From Bifidobacterium bombi DSM 19703 (GTDB lineage Bacteria > Actinomycetota > Actinomycetes > Actinomycetales > Bifidobacteriaceae), in assembly GCF_000737845.1 (NCBI RefSeq), contig NZ_ATLK01000001.1, positions 1,426,001-1,490,000 on the forward strand: a stretch of 64,000 bases of DNA. Direction: 5' to 3'. Both the position numbers and the translations under genes were made by a program. The notes under the pieces were generated by a model that was not told where the DNA came from, searched no databases, and worked only from the letters and a program-made list of their open reading frames with translations. This document shows, piece after piece, positions 47,093-57,028 of this stretch. Each line of letters opens with the position of its first letter. The first letter of the stretch is position 1.

Positions 47093-48495
47093 GCGACGCC
47101 TTCGTCATGGTTTGAGGCATCGACCGCATCCACACCGCCACGGGAGTCGGCATCGCCGGTGTCAAAGACCTGAAGGTCAGCCACCTTGATGACCTTGCAT
47201 GGCACCGCATGGCGCCGCAGACGTCCCATGTCGGGAATATCGCTCACGGCCGCGACGGTCACGAACACCTGATCCTGCTGCGCCGCGAAATCCAATATCT
47301 TACCACGCCTCGTCTCATCGAGCTGTGCGAACACATCATCCAAAACCACGATCGGCTTCTCACCGCGTCTACGCGAAATCGCACGATACAGCGACATTTT
47401 CAACGCCAACGCCAGCGTCCAGGTCTCGCCATTCGACGCATACTCCCGAGCCGGGTAGCCCTCCAGTGAGAATTCCATATCATCCCGGTGGGGGCCAATC
47501 AGATTGCGCCCCCGAGCCACTTCGCCCGGGTACAGACGTTGGAAATGTCTGCTGATTTCCGGTTGTGGAAGTTCGGACGACAACACCTCCTCAAATGAAG
47601 GAACGTAACGAAGCTCAGCCGAGTGTTCGGGTTGATGCTCTCTTCCAAGACCCGCGCCTTCGGCGTGTGACGTCGATATGCCTTCATCGGCACCTCCCGA
47701 TGACCGCACACCAGAAACTCGGCGTTCTTCGAAATCATCACCGTCTTGCTCTTGTCCTCGCCCATCAGTTGAGAGGGCCCCATATAGGTCGGAGAAGTCG
47801 GGGGAGATCTCATCGACGATCGTCTGCCTGTAGCGCGTCAGCTCCACACCTTTGTCGATGAACTGGCCCGTCCACACCTCAAGGCCGCTTAACGAGGCCT
47901 GCCGCAGGTCCAGGTCACCATCGCGTTCACCTAATTGCTTGAGCAAAGCCACGCGCTGTCGTGCGATTTGCATGAAATCATGCAGACAATCGGCATAGCC
48001 AGGGATGAGCATCGTACCGGCTTGATCCAGAAAAGCACGCCTCTCAGACGGATCCGCGGAAACAAGTCGTTGATCATCCGGAGTAAAAGAGACCAAGGGC
48101 ACTCTTCCTACGATGTCCCTCATATACAAGGACGGACCATTGTCGATGCGCCCGCGATTGGCACCTTTTGTGGCAATGCTGACTTCATAGGTGACCACAT
48201 CGCCATTCGTTTCAGAGCCGGCATCCTTCCCGCTCACCATGTCGGATCCGCCCCGTACGTCCATCTCGCGGACGTTGGCCCTCACTGTGGCCTTGTTTTC
48301 TCCGCGCCTCACCAACGGCAACATGTTGGAGGTCCGATGGCTGGAACCGGTGGAAAGCACCTCCAAAGCCTCGACGATGTTGGTTTTCCCCAATCCGTTG
48401 GCGCCTTGAAGCAAGGTGATTCCCGGTTCGAAATCCAGGACGATGTGCCGCCAGGATCTGAAATAATCAAGAGCAAGTCGTGAAATATATATCAC
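47089..48495 (-). CDS. recF: DNA replication and repair protein RecF
   Basis: SMC-like ATPase that loads RecA at gaps. YFRSWRHIVLDFEPG, Walker A LLQGANGLGKTNIVEAL, the signature SEREAFLDQ-type SERRAFLDQAG, TLALALKMSLY and Walker B PIVVLDDVFAQLDE are clear. At 468 residues it is about 70-90 longer than usual; the extra lies in a Gly/Ser/Asp segment near residues 80-105 and a polar insert around 225-285. The start is a GTG at 48495 preceded by GGTGGT. It follows dnaN by 103 bp and overlaps the DUF721 gene. Confidence 0.95.
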   Translation of the reverse strand: MIYISRLALDYFRSWRHIVLDFEPGITLLQGANGLGKTNIVEALEVLSTGSSHRTSNMLPLVRRGENKATVRANVREMDVRGGSDMVSGKDAGSETNGDVVTYEVSIATKGANRGRIDNGPSLYMRDIVGRVPLVSFTPDDQRLVSADPSERRAFLDQAGTMLIPGYADCLHDFMQIARQRVALLKQLGERDGDLDLRQASLSGLEVWTGQFIDKGVELTRYRQTIVDEISPDFSDLYGALSTDGRGQEQDGDDFEERRVSGVRSSGGADEGISTSHAEGAGLGREHQPEHSAELRYVPSFEEVLSSELPQPEISRHFQRLYPGEVARGRNLIGPHRDDMEFSLEGYPAREYASNGETWTLALALKMSLYRAISRRRGEKPIVVLDDVFAQLDETRRGKILDFAAQQDQVFVTVAAVSDIPDMGRLRRHAVPCKVIKVADLQVFDTGDADSRGGVDAVDASNHDEGVA

Positions 48496-48598
48496 TTATA
48501 CCACCGCGGATTCTATGAAAAACACCAGCCCCATTCGGTCCGAACAGAGCTCCCGACATTCATCGGAAGCAACGATTGCGCGACAATGCAACCGACAA

Positions 48599-49723
48599 TC
48601 AGCTGTTCAGGCGCATCGGCACCAAAAGGTAACGGTAATCCATGGATTCGTCGGAATCGGCTTCCTGCTGCCCATTGAATTCGACAGGTTTGACTGCCGT
48701 AGTCATCTTAATCCGAACGAACGGCTCCGCAATTGCGCTCAGCCCTTCGATGAGGTATGAGGGGTTGAAAGCGACGGTGATGGGCTCGCCGTCCATGTCG
48801 ACATCAAGCGTCTCGTTGGCCTGTGATTCATCCACAGCTCCGGCAGAAAGCGTCAATGCGTTGTTTTCGAACATCATGCGAATGGGAGCATTGCGTTCAG
48901 CCACAAGGGATACGCGTTTTATTGCCGAAAGCAACAACTGACGGTCAATGATGGCCTGTATGGGGTATTCATCGGCGAAAAGCCGATCAACCGCGGGGAA
49001 TTCTCCATCGATGAGCTGCGAGGTGGAAAGCCGACCTGCATTTTCAAAGCCAAGGAGTGTTGGCTTGTCAATATCCAAAGCGATGGCGATGTTCTGATGT
49101 TCATCGGTCGATCGGGCGACGTCACGCAATAGAGAACCCCTGACCAAAGCCTGAGCTTGTATATCTGGATTCTTGGGACTCCAGGTGAACGTCGACTTGG
49201 ACAGGCGGAACCTATCCGTAGAGCTCATGACGACTTTGTCTCCCTGGAATTCGATACGGACACCTGTGAGAACCGGCCTGTTTTCCTCTCTTGAGACGGC
49301 GACGCAGGCTTGCATGACAGATTGGATGAACGTCGACGCATCTACCTGACCTATGGTCTGTGGCACCTCGGGAAGGTCGGGATATTCGCTCTCCGGCATG
49401 AGATGCAATGTAAATGTCGATTTGCCGGACGAAATCGTCAGCGTCGATTCGGATGTCGAAATGTATGTCTTCTCCGCAGGAAGGGATTTGCTGATGTCAG
49501 TGAGCAACTTGCCTTGAACCAAAACCGAACCCGCCTCATCCACGCCGGCTTCGATGTGATGGCGTGCCGAAATTTCGTAGTTGAACGCGGAAAGTTGTAA
49601 CGTACCGTCGGCTGCTTTCAGTTTGATGCCGGCGAGGATGGGGTTGGCTGGACGCGCGTCTATGACTCGTGCTGTCCACGCAACGGCATCGGCGAATGCG
49701 CCGGAATTGACTTCTACTTTCAT
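48599..49723 (-). CDS. dnaN: DNA polymerase III beta sliding clamp
   Basis: 374 residues, a normal clamp length. The three-domain repeat is recognisable, with GVRIEFQGDKVVMSSTDRFR, LIDGEFPAVDRLFADEYP and the C-terminal YLLVPMRLNS that ends most clamps (the usual MPMR pattern). It tethers Pol III to DNA. GAGGAG lies 8 nt before the ATG. It is separated from dnaA by 536 bp that contain DnaA boxes. Confidence 0.97.
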   Translation of the reverse strand: MKVEVNSGAFADAVAWTARVIDARPANPILAGIKLKAADGTLQLSAFNYEISARHHIEAGVDEAGSVLVQGKLLTDISKSLPAEKTYISTSESTLTISSGKSTFTLHLMPESEYPDLPEVPQTIGQVDASTFIQSVMQACVAVSREENRPVLTGVRIEFQGDKVVMSSTDRFRLSKSTFTWSPKNPDIQAQALVRGSLLRDVARSTDEHQNIAIALDIDKPTLLGFENAGRLSTSQLIDGEFPAVDRLFADEYPIQAIIDRQLLLSAIKRVSLVAERNAPIRMMFENNALTLSAGAVDESQANETLDVDMDGEPITVAFNPSYLIEGLSAIAEPFVRIKMTTAVKPVEFNGQQEADSDESMDYRYLLVPMRLNS

Positions 49724-49779
49724 CGTTCTTGCTCCTCATCCCAAAGTGTTTGTTTAAGTCTAGCGCTCAAACCGTACTA

Positions 49780-50110
49780 CAAAAGTGTAGCGTGCTTCAG
49801 TTTTTATGATGATGACGAGATTTATATAGATTAAGTAGATAATCGTAATAATAAGTACTGTGGATAAGTGGAAATCTTGAAATAACGTTACTCGCATTTC
49901 ACTTTTGAGACGTACTTCATTGTGGATAACTTTAGATTTACGTGTGGAAAAGAAAGAAGGTTTTCCACAACTCGACATGACCCTTATTCTTGTCCACAGC
50001 CAAGCGCTATTTGTTCACATGTACCACACTGCTTCATGACTGTTTACTCACCGTGCGATTACGGTGTTGTGGATTGTATGTGCACAACTCTGTGGATAAA
50101 TTTTTCTCAT
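49780..50110. other. oriC: Replication origin region (dnaA-dnaN intergenic, oriC)
   Basis: Between dnaN and dnaA are perfect DnaA boxes TTATCCACA on the minus strand at 49859-49867, 49921-49929 and 50091-50099. Near-matches are TTTTCCACA at 49961 and TTGTCCACA at 49990 (plus), with looser sites at 50011 and 50069. An A/T-rich stretch at about 49795-49858 (ATTTATATAGATTAAG and following) adjoins the outermost box and contains TAG/GAT-like triplets, fitting an unwinding element with DnaA-trio character. Gene order and strand change agree with an origin here. The exact minimal origin cannot be set from sequence. Confidence 0.85.
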
Positions 50111-50259
50111 ATTTTAAGCTCAGGTGTGTCGCCATCGATATTCATAAACAGCATGCAAACGGATATATACAGCCTGAAACAAATATCGACTGCATAGAAA
50201 AAGAAAACTTCTTCAATGATGATCCGGCTGCAATACCGAATCACTGAAGTTGTGAATCG

Positions 50260-51813
50260 TTATTTCTTCGGTTGCTGCTTCAGGCGAACCGTAAGCTCCA
50301 TGACATAGTTGTAGATTTCTTCTTTTTCCTGCATCTCATCGGAAATACGGGTACAGGCGTGCATCACCGTTGTGTGATCCTTGCCTCCAAATACTTCACC
50401 GATGTCGACCAGGCTCATGCTTGTCATCTCCCTGGTCAGATACATTGCTATCTGTCTTGCCAGAGCCACATTCTTCGTGCGGCTCCGTCCCACGATGTCG
50501 TCAAACGTCAGATGGAAGTACTGAGCTATCTGGCTGATGATGTCGGTGGGTTTGATCTCCACGTCGGAGGTGTACAAATCATGCAACGCACGTTCCGCGA
50601 GAGGAACCGAAACGGGTTGGTTGCTCAGGGATGCAACAGCCGTCACGCGGGTGAGGGCCCCTTCGAGCTCACGGATGGACTCGGTGAAGCGCTGCGCGAT
50701 AAGGTCGAGCACATCGTTGGGGACGTTCGTATGATTGTTGGCTGCCATCATCCTGAGAATTGCGGTACGAGTTTCCAAATCCGGTGGTTTGACATCCACC
50801 GTCAGACCCGACTCGAATCGGGAGATGAGCCTCGACTCAAAGCCTTTGAGGTTGATGGGAGCCACGTCGGAAGCTATGACGATGCGTTTGTTCGCTTGAT
50901 ACAGTGAATTGAAGGTGTGGAAGAACTGCTCAAGGGTGGAATCCTTGCCACCCAGGAACTGGATGTCGTCGATGAGCAGGACGTCCACCTGGCGGTAACG
51001 ACGATTAAACGCGGCAATCTGTCCTTCGCTCTGATTCGGCTTTTGCAGTGCCTCGATGAATTCGTTCGTGAACTCTTCGCTGGTCACGTATCGGACCTTG
51101 AGACTGCTGTCCTTGACCAACGCGTAATTGCCTATGGCGTTGAGCAGATGCGTCTTTCCCAGTCCAGGACCTCCGTAGATGCACAATGGGTTGTAGTCTT
51201 TGCCGCTTCCTTCCGCCACTGCCATTGCGACGGTTCGCGCGAAACGGTTGGAATCCCCCGGAACGAAAGTGTCGAAGGTGAAATTCTTATTGAGATGGGT
51301 CTGGGGGTCACGAGCGGTCTTGTCTCTTGAAAACGTTTTTTCCGTTTGTGCTTGCAATGGCCCGGTTTCAAGAGGCTGTGGCTCATCGACCTGGAGGAGC
51401 GTGGGCTCATTGATGTCTGGCTCCACTGCTGACGTCCGCGTCTGTTGCGACGTTTGTACGGGAGCGTCGGTTATCACTGCTTTCGTCGATTCTTCCGGTT
51501 CCGGCACCTGCGTAGGTTGCTGTTGTGGGATGATTTTGAATGCAGGGTACATGTTCATGCCGCAACTGAGGTTGAGCGCATGCAGCAGCCGTTCGTTCAG
51601 CTCCCCCTGCAACGCCTGCTGTGTGGCGGTGCTTGAGACACATAATACGATGGTCGTGCCGTATACCGCTTCAGGTACTACATCCTGAAGCCAACTCCAA
51701 CCACGTGGCGTGATGGTGGAATCACCGCGAAGTATGGAAAGGGCGTCACCCCAGGTCCGGAAAGCCTGAGCCTTGGGATCCTGCAATGATGAGTCATTGG
51801 GACCATCGATCAT
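50260..51813 (-). CDS. dnaA: Chromosomal replication initiator protein DnaA
   Basis: About 517 residues. Domain I is at 1-90, a Gln/Pro/Thr-rich domain II linker at about 95-175, then the AAA+ domain: [15 protein letters not shown], Walker [17 protein letters not shown], Walker [14 protein letters not shown] and sensor region. Domain IV carries [20 protein letters not shown] and [15 protein letters not shown], the DnaA box-binding signature. I start at 51813 because GAAAGGAAAG lies just upstream; the longer frame to 51867 has no site. It is flanked by box-containing intergenic regions, so autoregulation is likely. Confidence 0.97.
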   Translation of the reverse strand: MIDGPNDSSLQDPKAQAFRTWGDALSILRGDSTITPRGWSWLQDVVPEAVYGTTIVLCVSSTATQQALQGELNERLLHALNLSCGMNMYPAFKIIPQQQPTQVPEPEESTKAVITDAPVQTSQQTRTSAVEPDINEPTLLQVDEPQPLETGPLQAQTEKTFSRDKTARDPQTHLNKNFTFDTFVPGDSNRFARTVAMAVAEGSGKDYNPLCIYGGPGLGKTHLLNAIGNYALVKDSSLKVRYVTSEEFTNEFIEALQKPNQSEGQIAAFNRRYRQVDVLLIDDIQFLGGKDSTLEQFFHTFNSLYQANKRIVIASDVAPINLKGFESRLISRFESGLTVDVKPPDLETRTAILRMMAANNHTNVPNDVLDLIAQRFTESIRELEGALTRVTAVASLSNQPVSVPLAERALHDLYTSDVEIKPTDIISQIAQYFHLTFDDIVGRSRTKNVALARQIAMYLTREMTSMSLVDIGEVFGGKDHTTVMHACTRISDEMQEKEEIYNYVMELTVRLKQQPKK

Positions 51814-52222
51814 GACTCTTTCCTTTCTCACACCTGAATTCGCGCACGCCGAGTGCCGACGTACCACCTGCCGGCGGAACAGATCAATGGCGCAGGCCAG
51901 ACCATTACATATTTACTCGGGGTGCTAGAAGTTATCCACAGCTTCGCGTGTTGCAATTATTGAGATGTGAATAACATTGATGTAATTTGTGGACAAGAAG
52001 GCGAGGGGAAACCTAGCAATCATTGTGTTTCCGGGGCTTTTCAGAATAGGGTTCGAGCCTCGTACCGGGCCTCTATCCGTTCGATCGCTCACGCAATGCA
52101 GTCATGATATGGGATGGAATCGCCTTCACGCGTTGACGTGAGACCAGGGGTGAGAGTAGCTTAATATAGCTTGTCTTTAAGAGGAGCCATGCGTAGGCAT
52201 GGCCTGAACACGGGAGCATGTT
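51814..52222. promoter_or_regulatory. dnaA-rpmH divergent region with DnaA boxes
   Basis: Contains a perfect DnaA box TTATCCACA at 51932-51940 (plus) and TTGTCCACA at 51988-51996 (minus). It is the divergent promoter region of dnaA and the rpmH operon and the point where gene strand switches. TTGACG at 52133 with TAGCTT 18 nt later may be an rpmH promoter. It may act in dnaA autoregulation or as part of a bipartite origin. Confidence 0.65.
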
Positions 52223-52357
52223 ATGAAGAGAACATATCAGCCGAACAACCACCGGCGCCACATGAAGCATGGATTCCGCATCCGTATGCGCACTCGTTCC
52301 GGGCGTGCGGTGCTCAACCGTCGCCGCGGCAAGGGTCGCAAAGCCCTCGCGGTCTGA
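52223..52357 (+). CDS. rpmH: Large ribosomal subunit protein bL34
   Basis: 44 residues, very basic, starting [19 protein letters not shown] and ending [12 protein letters not shown], the standard bL34 sequence. GGGAGC lies 6 nt before the ATG. It precedes rnpA by 28 bp, the near-universal rpmH-rnpA arrangement. Confidence 0.98.
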   Translation: MKRTYQPNNHRRHMKHGFRIRMRTRSGRAVLNRRRGKGRKALAV

Positions 52358-52385
52358 TTGCGCGCAAGGCGGTAAGATACAGGTC

Positions 52386-52889
52386 ATGGAGCGACTGACG
52401 AAGCATAAGGATTTTGTGAAGGTGCTCAGGTTGCGCCATAAGGTGAGCAGCGCTGATGTCGTCATCCATTTTCTGATACATGATACTTCCGCACGAGATG
52501 ATTCTGGCGTGCGCGATCAGGCGTTCGATGAAGATGATTGGCTTCGTGATGACAAGGTTTCGACGCGACCGGTGAATGACGATGATACGCAGGTCGATAA
52601 TGGCACGAAGTCGAAGAAAGTCACGTGTCATCGGCTTGGCTTGGCGGTTTCGAAAGGCGTAGGCAATGCCGTGACGCGCAATCGAGTCAAGCGCAGGTTC
52701 CGGGCCTTGTCTCGGGAGCGGGAGTTCCTGCTTCCACCCGAGTGCGACATCGTGATGCGAGCGAAGCCAAGCGCTTCCCAAGTGTCATACGCTTCGTTGT
52801 TGGATCAAGTTGAACGGTTGTTCGGTGACATCGCCCGCAAGGATACCAAGTCCACACGCACGGGGTACCACGACATGTCCCGTGAGTGA
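52386..52889 (+). CDS. rnpA: Ribonuclease P protein component
   Basis: Protein cofactor of RNase P, needed for tRNA 5' maturation. It begins [15 protein letters not shown] and carries the RNR signature in [19 protein letters not shown] and the tail [10 protein letters not shown]. At 167 residues it is about 45-50 longer than usual: an Asp-rich segment ([20 protein letters not shown] and following) is inserted between the first strands, around residues 33-78. The start at 52386 gives the conserved N-terminus; the ribosome site is weak (ACAGGT). It lies in the rpmH-rnpA-yidD-yidC-jag cluster. Confidence 0.95.
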   Translation: MERLTKHKDFVKVLRLRHKVSSADVVIHFLIHDTSARDDSGVRDQAFDEDDWLRDDKVSTRPVNDDDTQVDNGTKSKKVTCHRLGLAVSKGVGNAVTRNRVKRRFRALSREREFLLPPECDIVMRAKPSASQVSYASLLDQVERLFGDIARKDTKSTRTGYHDMSRE

Positions 52890-52920
52890 TCATACCGCCG
52901 ATTCCCTATTGAAGTGAGGC

Positions 52921-53460
52921 ATGGTGACTGCAGCCGCCCGATTTCGTCGCCCGGAACCGAATGCCGGACATGACAATCGTAATGGTGTAATCGTGTCTGA
53001 ACATACTCAGGGTGTGATTTCGGCTTATATGATCAAGGCCATCCGATGGTACCAGGTGCATATCTCGGCACACAATCCTCCTTGCTGCAAGTATTACCCA
53101 TCCTGCTCCAATTATGCACTCCAAGCGGTTCTTCGTTATGGGGCATTCCGCGGAGGAGTGCTGGCGGCATTGCGACTGCTCCGTTGCAGACCGTGGAGTC
53201 TCGGCGGCATCGACGACGTGCCCCGTCGATATTCTGTTTTTTACCGCTTTTCGTGGTCAAAGGCCCATGAGGAACCGCGGTTGACACCTCTCGCGGATTC
53301 AGCGATGAGCTATGTTGATGCTGATTCTTGTGGTGATGTGCTTGCGCCTGGTTCGTCGCAACAAGATCAACCGGAAGCGCCGTACGATATGATGACTGAT
53401 GTTGATGTAACAGCTGGTTTTATTTCCAAGCCATTGGCTCTAAAGGAGACGACTCGATGA
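52921..53460 (+). CDS. yidD: Membrane protein insertion efficiency factor YidD
   Basis: 179 residues. The YidD core runs from about residue 37: IKAIRWYQVHIS, the cysteine-rich CCKYYPSCSNYALQAVLRYG, GVLAALRLLRCRPWSLGGIDDVP. It assists the YidC insertase encoded next, whose ATG overlaps its stop by 4 nt. Both an N-terminal extension of about 36 residues and an acidic C-terminal tail of about 70 are unusual, since the family norm is about 70-110. A start at 53029 (MIKAIRWYQ) or a GTG near 52995 are alternatives for a shorter protein. Confidence 0.9.
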   Translation: MVTAAARFRRPEPNAGHDNRNGVIVSEHTQGVISAYMIKAIRWYQVHISAHNPPCCKYYPSCSNYALQAVLRYGAFRGGVLAALRLLRCRPWSLGGIDDVPRRYSVFYRFSWSKAHEEPRLTPLADSAMSYVDADSCGDVLAPGSSQQDQPEAPYDMMTDVDVTAGFISKPLALKETTR

Positions 53461-54488
53461 CGCCGGATTATAACAACTTCGTGATGGATCACGGTCTTTT
53501 CGGCTGGATCTACAAGATTCTTACACCCGTCGAATGGGTGATGACGCAAGTCATGTCATTGTTCCACAAGCTTTTGGTACTGCTTGGCATGGCTCCCGTG
53601 GGTCTTTCCTGGGTCTTTTCGATAGTCTTTCTTGTGCTTGTGGTGCATGCCATCATTTTGCCCATATACATAAGACAGATGCGTTCGATGGCAAAGATGC
53701 AGGCATTGCAGCCGAAGATGCAGCATATTCAGAACAAATACAAGGGTAAGACGGATCAGGCGAGTAGGGAGGCCATGAGTCGTGAGACCATGAAGCTCTA
53801 CCAGGACAACAAGGTCAATCCGGCTGGATCCTGTTTGCCCATGCTTATCCAGGGACCTGTATTCATGTGCATGTTTTATATGCTTTCAGCGATTCCCTAC
53901 ATCGCGCATGGTTCCCGAGGCCAGCTCGGTGCTTTTGACAAGGCTACGGCGACACAGTTCACCGAAACGTCGTTCTTTGGCCTCAATGTGACGAACACTT
54001 TTTCCATGGCTGATCTTTCCGGTAAAGCCATCATGGGGCTCTTCACCTTCCTCATGTGCGCTGCGATGTGGTACATGCAGTTCAACAACATGCGCAAGAA
54101 TCTGCCAAAAGAAGCCATGCAGGGTCAGTCCTACCGGGTCCAGCAGATGATGACCTGGATTTTCCCGCTCATGTATATCTTCTCCGCCTTGAGCATGCCT
54201 TTCGCGGTGTTGGTGTACTGGCTGACGAACAACATAGCCAATATGTTCCGTTCGCTCTGGCAGGTCTACGCGTTCCCGGCCCCAGGGTCGCCCGCGCATG
54301 AGGAAAAGGTTAAGCGTGAGCACCAAAAGGAGAATCAGCGTCGCATCAAGGAAGGTTTGCCCTCCATTGAGGAGGAGAACCTACAGAAGGCGATGGACGA
54401 GGCCCGTAAGCGCGAGGAGGAAGGCTATCAACGCCAGCAACCCAAGCGCAACCTTACAAGGAGTCAGCGTAAGAAGAACCGTCGATAG
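53457..54488 (+). CDS. yidC: YidC/Oxa1 membrane protein insertase
   Basis: 343 residues with five hydrophobic helices in the Gram-positive YidC plan. After a short N-terminal part the first helix is near LGMAPVGLSWVFSIVFLVLV, followed by the cytoplasmic hairpin with KMQALQPKMQHIQNKYKGK. PAGSCLPMLIQGPVFMCMFY and FPLMYIFSALSMPFAVLVYW form later helices. The tail is charged (Lys/Glu/Arg-rich), typical of actinobacterial YidC. AAGGAG lies 7 nt before the ATG. It inserts membrane proteins alone or with SecYEG. Confidence 0.96.
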   Translation: MTPDYNNFVMDHGLFGWIYKILTPVEWVMTQVMSLFHKLLVLLGMAPVGLSWVFSIVFLVLVVHAIILPIYIRQMRSMAKMQALQPKMQHIQNKYKGKTDQASREAMSRETMKLYQDNKVNPAGSCLPMLIQGPVFMCMFYMLSAIPYIAHGSRGQLGAFDKATATQFTETSFFGLNVTNTFSMADLSGKAIMGLFTFLMCAAMWYMQFNNMRKNLPKEAMQGQSYRVQQMMTWIFPLMYIFSALSMPFAVLVYWLTNNIANMFRSLWQVYAFPAPGSPAHEEKVKREHQKENQRRIKEGLPSIEEENLQKAMDEARKREEEGYQRQQPKRNLTRSQRKKNRR

Positions 54489-55575
54489 GTAGAGGGCGGA
54501 CCCGGCCAACGGTTTTCTCCCGGTTCAGAAGTTTGGATTCCAAAGCACTTCCTACGCCCTTGCGGTGGTGAATACGAGTTTCTGGCGTTCATCCTTAGTT
54601 TTCAGTGATTTCCTGGCCAATGCTCGTAAAGTGGAACGTTCGTTCCCTTGTCTTGCCCGGAGTGATTTGTTGCCGTATGTGTTTTGGTTTTGGACTTTTG
54701 TGTTTGGTTGTCGGTCATTGGCGTTTGTCGTTGTACTTCGGCGTTTGCTTTTCCGGTTTGTTTTTGGACTTTGAGGCCTTCGGTTCGGCCTCGTGTGTTC
54801 GGGACATGCGTCTTGGATGTGCTTCTGCAACGTATGTTTTGGACGTGTGTGTTGGACGTGTAGTTGGGTTCTTCCACCTTCCTGACTGATTTCGCCATGG
54901 CTGTCCTTTGTTCCAACGGCATCAGGGTCCTTTTCTACGATCGGTGACGACGGATTCGCCTTTGAAGCGGTGACTGATCAATATGTATTAACCCAATCCT
55001 TATCATCACGTGATCACAGAAGAGCCGTCATTTTTCCGATTGTCGTTTGTTGAGAATGCGAACCGACCCTCGCCATTCGCTTTTCGGACTTCCTGTGTCT
55101 GAAGCGCACGGATATGTTAGAAGGTGCATGTTTTTTGCCTTACGGGCGCCGTTATTCCGGCCCTAATGTTCCTGTGATGAATTTGGGTGGCATCTTTCTT
55201 GATGCCCGATGCAGTTATGCTGTGCAAAGATACCTCCTTAATGCCCGTTGCCCTGCAACGTACGTATGTTGTTTGCTGTCATGGGCAAGTGACATGTATT
55301 CCTGGTTTTAAGTAGTTGTCTTGGTTCTTCGCCTTGGCCATGGCGGGCTTCATATCCGTTTTCGTGTGGCCGATAGGAGGTTGTCGAACGATGCCGTTTT
55401 TTAGCAGTTGTCTGGTGTACTATTGCTTATAGGCATCTTAAGTATAGAACCTGTAGGAACGAAGTTGAACGTCATCCTTGTGGAGGCATTCGGTGTCGTA
55501 CGTGATGACAGCCCTACTGGTTTGGCTTGAAGAGCGAACGAGAATGAACGGACCGGATTCGTAAAGGATTTGTTT
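54489..55575. other. Gene-poor 1.1-kb gap between yidC and jag, with a G/T-rich stretch
   Basis: yidC and jag are often close together, but here 1087 bp separate them. From about 54600 to 54870 the plus strand is markedly rich in T and G (runs such as TGTGTTTTGGTTTTGGAC). The opposite strand therefore encodes Thr/Asn/Gln/Lys-rich frames. I see no recognised protein family, terminator or RNA gene. Promoter elements for jag presumably lie toward 55400-55550. Confidence 0.55.
54602..54898 (-). CDS. Candidate small basic Thr/Gln/Lys-rich protein (uncertain)
   Basis: On the minus strand an ATG at 54898 follows AAAGGACAGCC, a good ribosome site, and reads MAKSVRKVEEPNYTSNTHVQ followed by about 78 mostly polar residues (NTRGRTEGLKVQKQTGKANA and so on). 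No family is recognised, third positions are not clearly G/C-rich as in neighbours, and a second overlapping frame ending at 54552 reads equally well (LRALARKSLKTKDERQKLVF). It opposes the direction of the surrounding genes. It could be a damaged gene or a chance frame. Confidence 0.2.
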   Translation of the reverse strand: MAKSVRKVEEPNYTSNTHVQNIRCRSTSKTHVPNTRGRTEGLKVQKQTGKANAEVQRQTPMTDNQTQKSKTKTHTATNHSGQDKGTNVPLYEHWPGNH

Positions 55576-56232
55576 ATGGCACACGAAGACGACAAGACGA
55601 TAGATCAGCTCAATGAAGAGGCGGATATCGCAGCGGACTATCTGGAAGAGCTCCTTGACATCGTGGACTATGAAGGTGATATTGAACTTGGAGTGCGCAA
55701 TGACCGGCCGAACGTGCAGATTGTCGCTGATGACGACACCGATATTCGTCATCTTGTTGGCAAAAACGGCGAAGTAGTAGACGCTTTGCAATTGCTTACC
55801 AGACTTGCGGTACAACAGAAAACCGGGGATCGCTCCCGGTTGCTGCTCGATGTTGATGGTTTTTTGAAGAAACGGCGCAAGCACCTTCAGGTATTGGCGT
55901 TGGATGCCATTGATGAAGTCAATGAAACCGGTGAACCTGTGGATCTCGATCCCATGAACTCATATGAGCGCAAGGTCATTCACGACTTGGTGCGCGAGGA
56001 AGGTTTTAAATCACGATCTCATGGTGAGGAACCTCACCGCTATGTCACGATTTATCTTAAGTCCAAGGAAGCCTCCGACGTCGATTCGATTGAAGATGAT
56101 GATATTGTTGCCGATACGGATGAGCGCGCCCTACCTGAACAGGATCCTGAAATGCTTCATGCTTCGAGCCGACGCCGTCACTCAATCGCGGAGGATTTCG
56201 TGAAGCCCGAAGGTACTGATATCGTCGATTGA
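55576..56232 (+). CDS. jag: Jag/KhpB family RNA-binding protein (KH and R3H domains)
   Basis: 218 residues. An acidic N-terminus, a KH-type domain with RHLVGKNGEVVDALQLLTRL, the link RKHLQVLALDAIDE, then an R3H domain with NSYERKVIHDLVREEGFKSR and GEEPHRYVTIYL, and an acidic tail. Jag/KhpB binds RNA and is linked to envelope and division control in Gram-positives. AAAGGA is 7 nt before the ATG at 55576. It is the usual gene after yidC, though here displaced by a 1.1-kb gap. Confidence 0.93.
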   Translation: MAHEDDKTIDQLNEEADIAADYLEELLDIVDYEGDIELGVRNDRPNVQIVADDDTDIRHLVGKNGEVVDALQLLTRLAVQQKTGDRSRLLLDVDGFLKKRRKHLQVLALDAIDEVNETGEPVDLDPMNSYERKVIHDLVREEGFKSRSHGEEPHRYVTIYLKSKEASDVDSIEDDDIVADTDERALPEQDPEMLHASSRRRHSIAEDFVKPEGTDIVD

Positions 56233-56607
56233 GAGTTTGGACTGTAATGGGATTACTAGGATTTCGATTTGGTTTTAGAGTGTTCGGTTCTGCATAAACT
56301 TCATTAAGTCTTACATGATTCGGTGTCAAAGGTTTTACGGGAGGGTATTCAGCCCGCTTCTGTCTTCTGAATCCGTGTACATTCAGCTCCTATCATGGTT
56401 TTGCGCAGAAATCATACATATTTTGCAGTCTTCGTTTCTTGCGTTTGAGCCCTTGTATCAAAGTTGTTGACGGATTGTTTTTTACATGGTCATTATTTTC
56501 TTCTGCCCAGTAGATTACTATCGCTCAATCAGTACTTATTCCCGTGCCGTTTCTTGTATTTGTTGTTTTTTAAATACGTGAAGGTTTGCTTAACCTGGTA
56601 TTTATAT

Positions 56608-56623
56608 TGTTTCACGTGAAACA
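56608..56623. other. parS: parS site 1
   Basis: TGTTTCACGTGAAACA, the exact 16-bp ParB-binding consensus, in non-coding DNA. Confidence 0.95.
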
Positions 56624-56754
56624 ACATAAATACAGATTCATTGTACTGCCGCAGTGTTCATATGGAACGATTCTTCGTTCGATGTGATAAAGTGCGATGA
56701 TTCTCAGTCTAGTCATTTTGCGAAACGGTGAGTTTACATCTACATTTTTGCAAT

Positions 56755-56770
56755 TGTTTCACGTGAAACA
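56755..56770. other. parS: parS site 2
   Basis: TGTTTCACGTGAAACA, exact consensus, 147 bp from site 1, in non-coding DNA. Confidence 0.95.
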
Positions 56771-57009
56771 CTATCAGTTCTTCGTGGATATTTCATGTAG
56801 TGTACTCGTCTCAGTGGGGTGTAAGTCCTCATAGTGGCTCAATGCCATGTATCGATGAGGAATCATTATCAGCAACCTTGAAAAGTCGCTTCACTGTAGG
56901 TAGTCAAAACTAGATTCGGCATAGCACTACTGGTATGAGTCGATTCCTATTTCTTTCACATATTTTTGCGTTGATATTTCTGTCTCATGTATATTACGGT
57001 TGTTGATAC

Positions 57010-57028
57010 CACCGTATATCTTACGGTG
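57010..57028. repeat. Perfect hairpin-forming inverted repeat upstream of rsmG
   Basis: CACCGTA-TATCT-TACGGTG, 7-bp arms with a 5-nt loop and no T-run. It may be a regulator site or structured leader. Confidence 0.4.

Noticed and set aside
55114..55311. 65-codon plus-strand frame before jag
   Set aside because: Cys/Trp/Tyr-rich random-looking sequence with no ribosome site.
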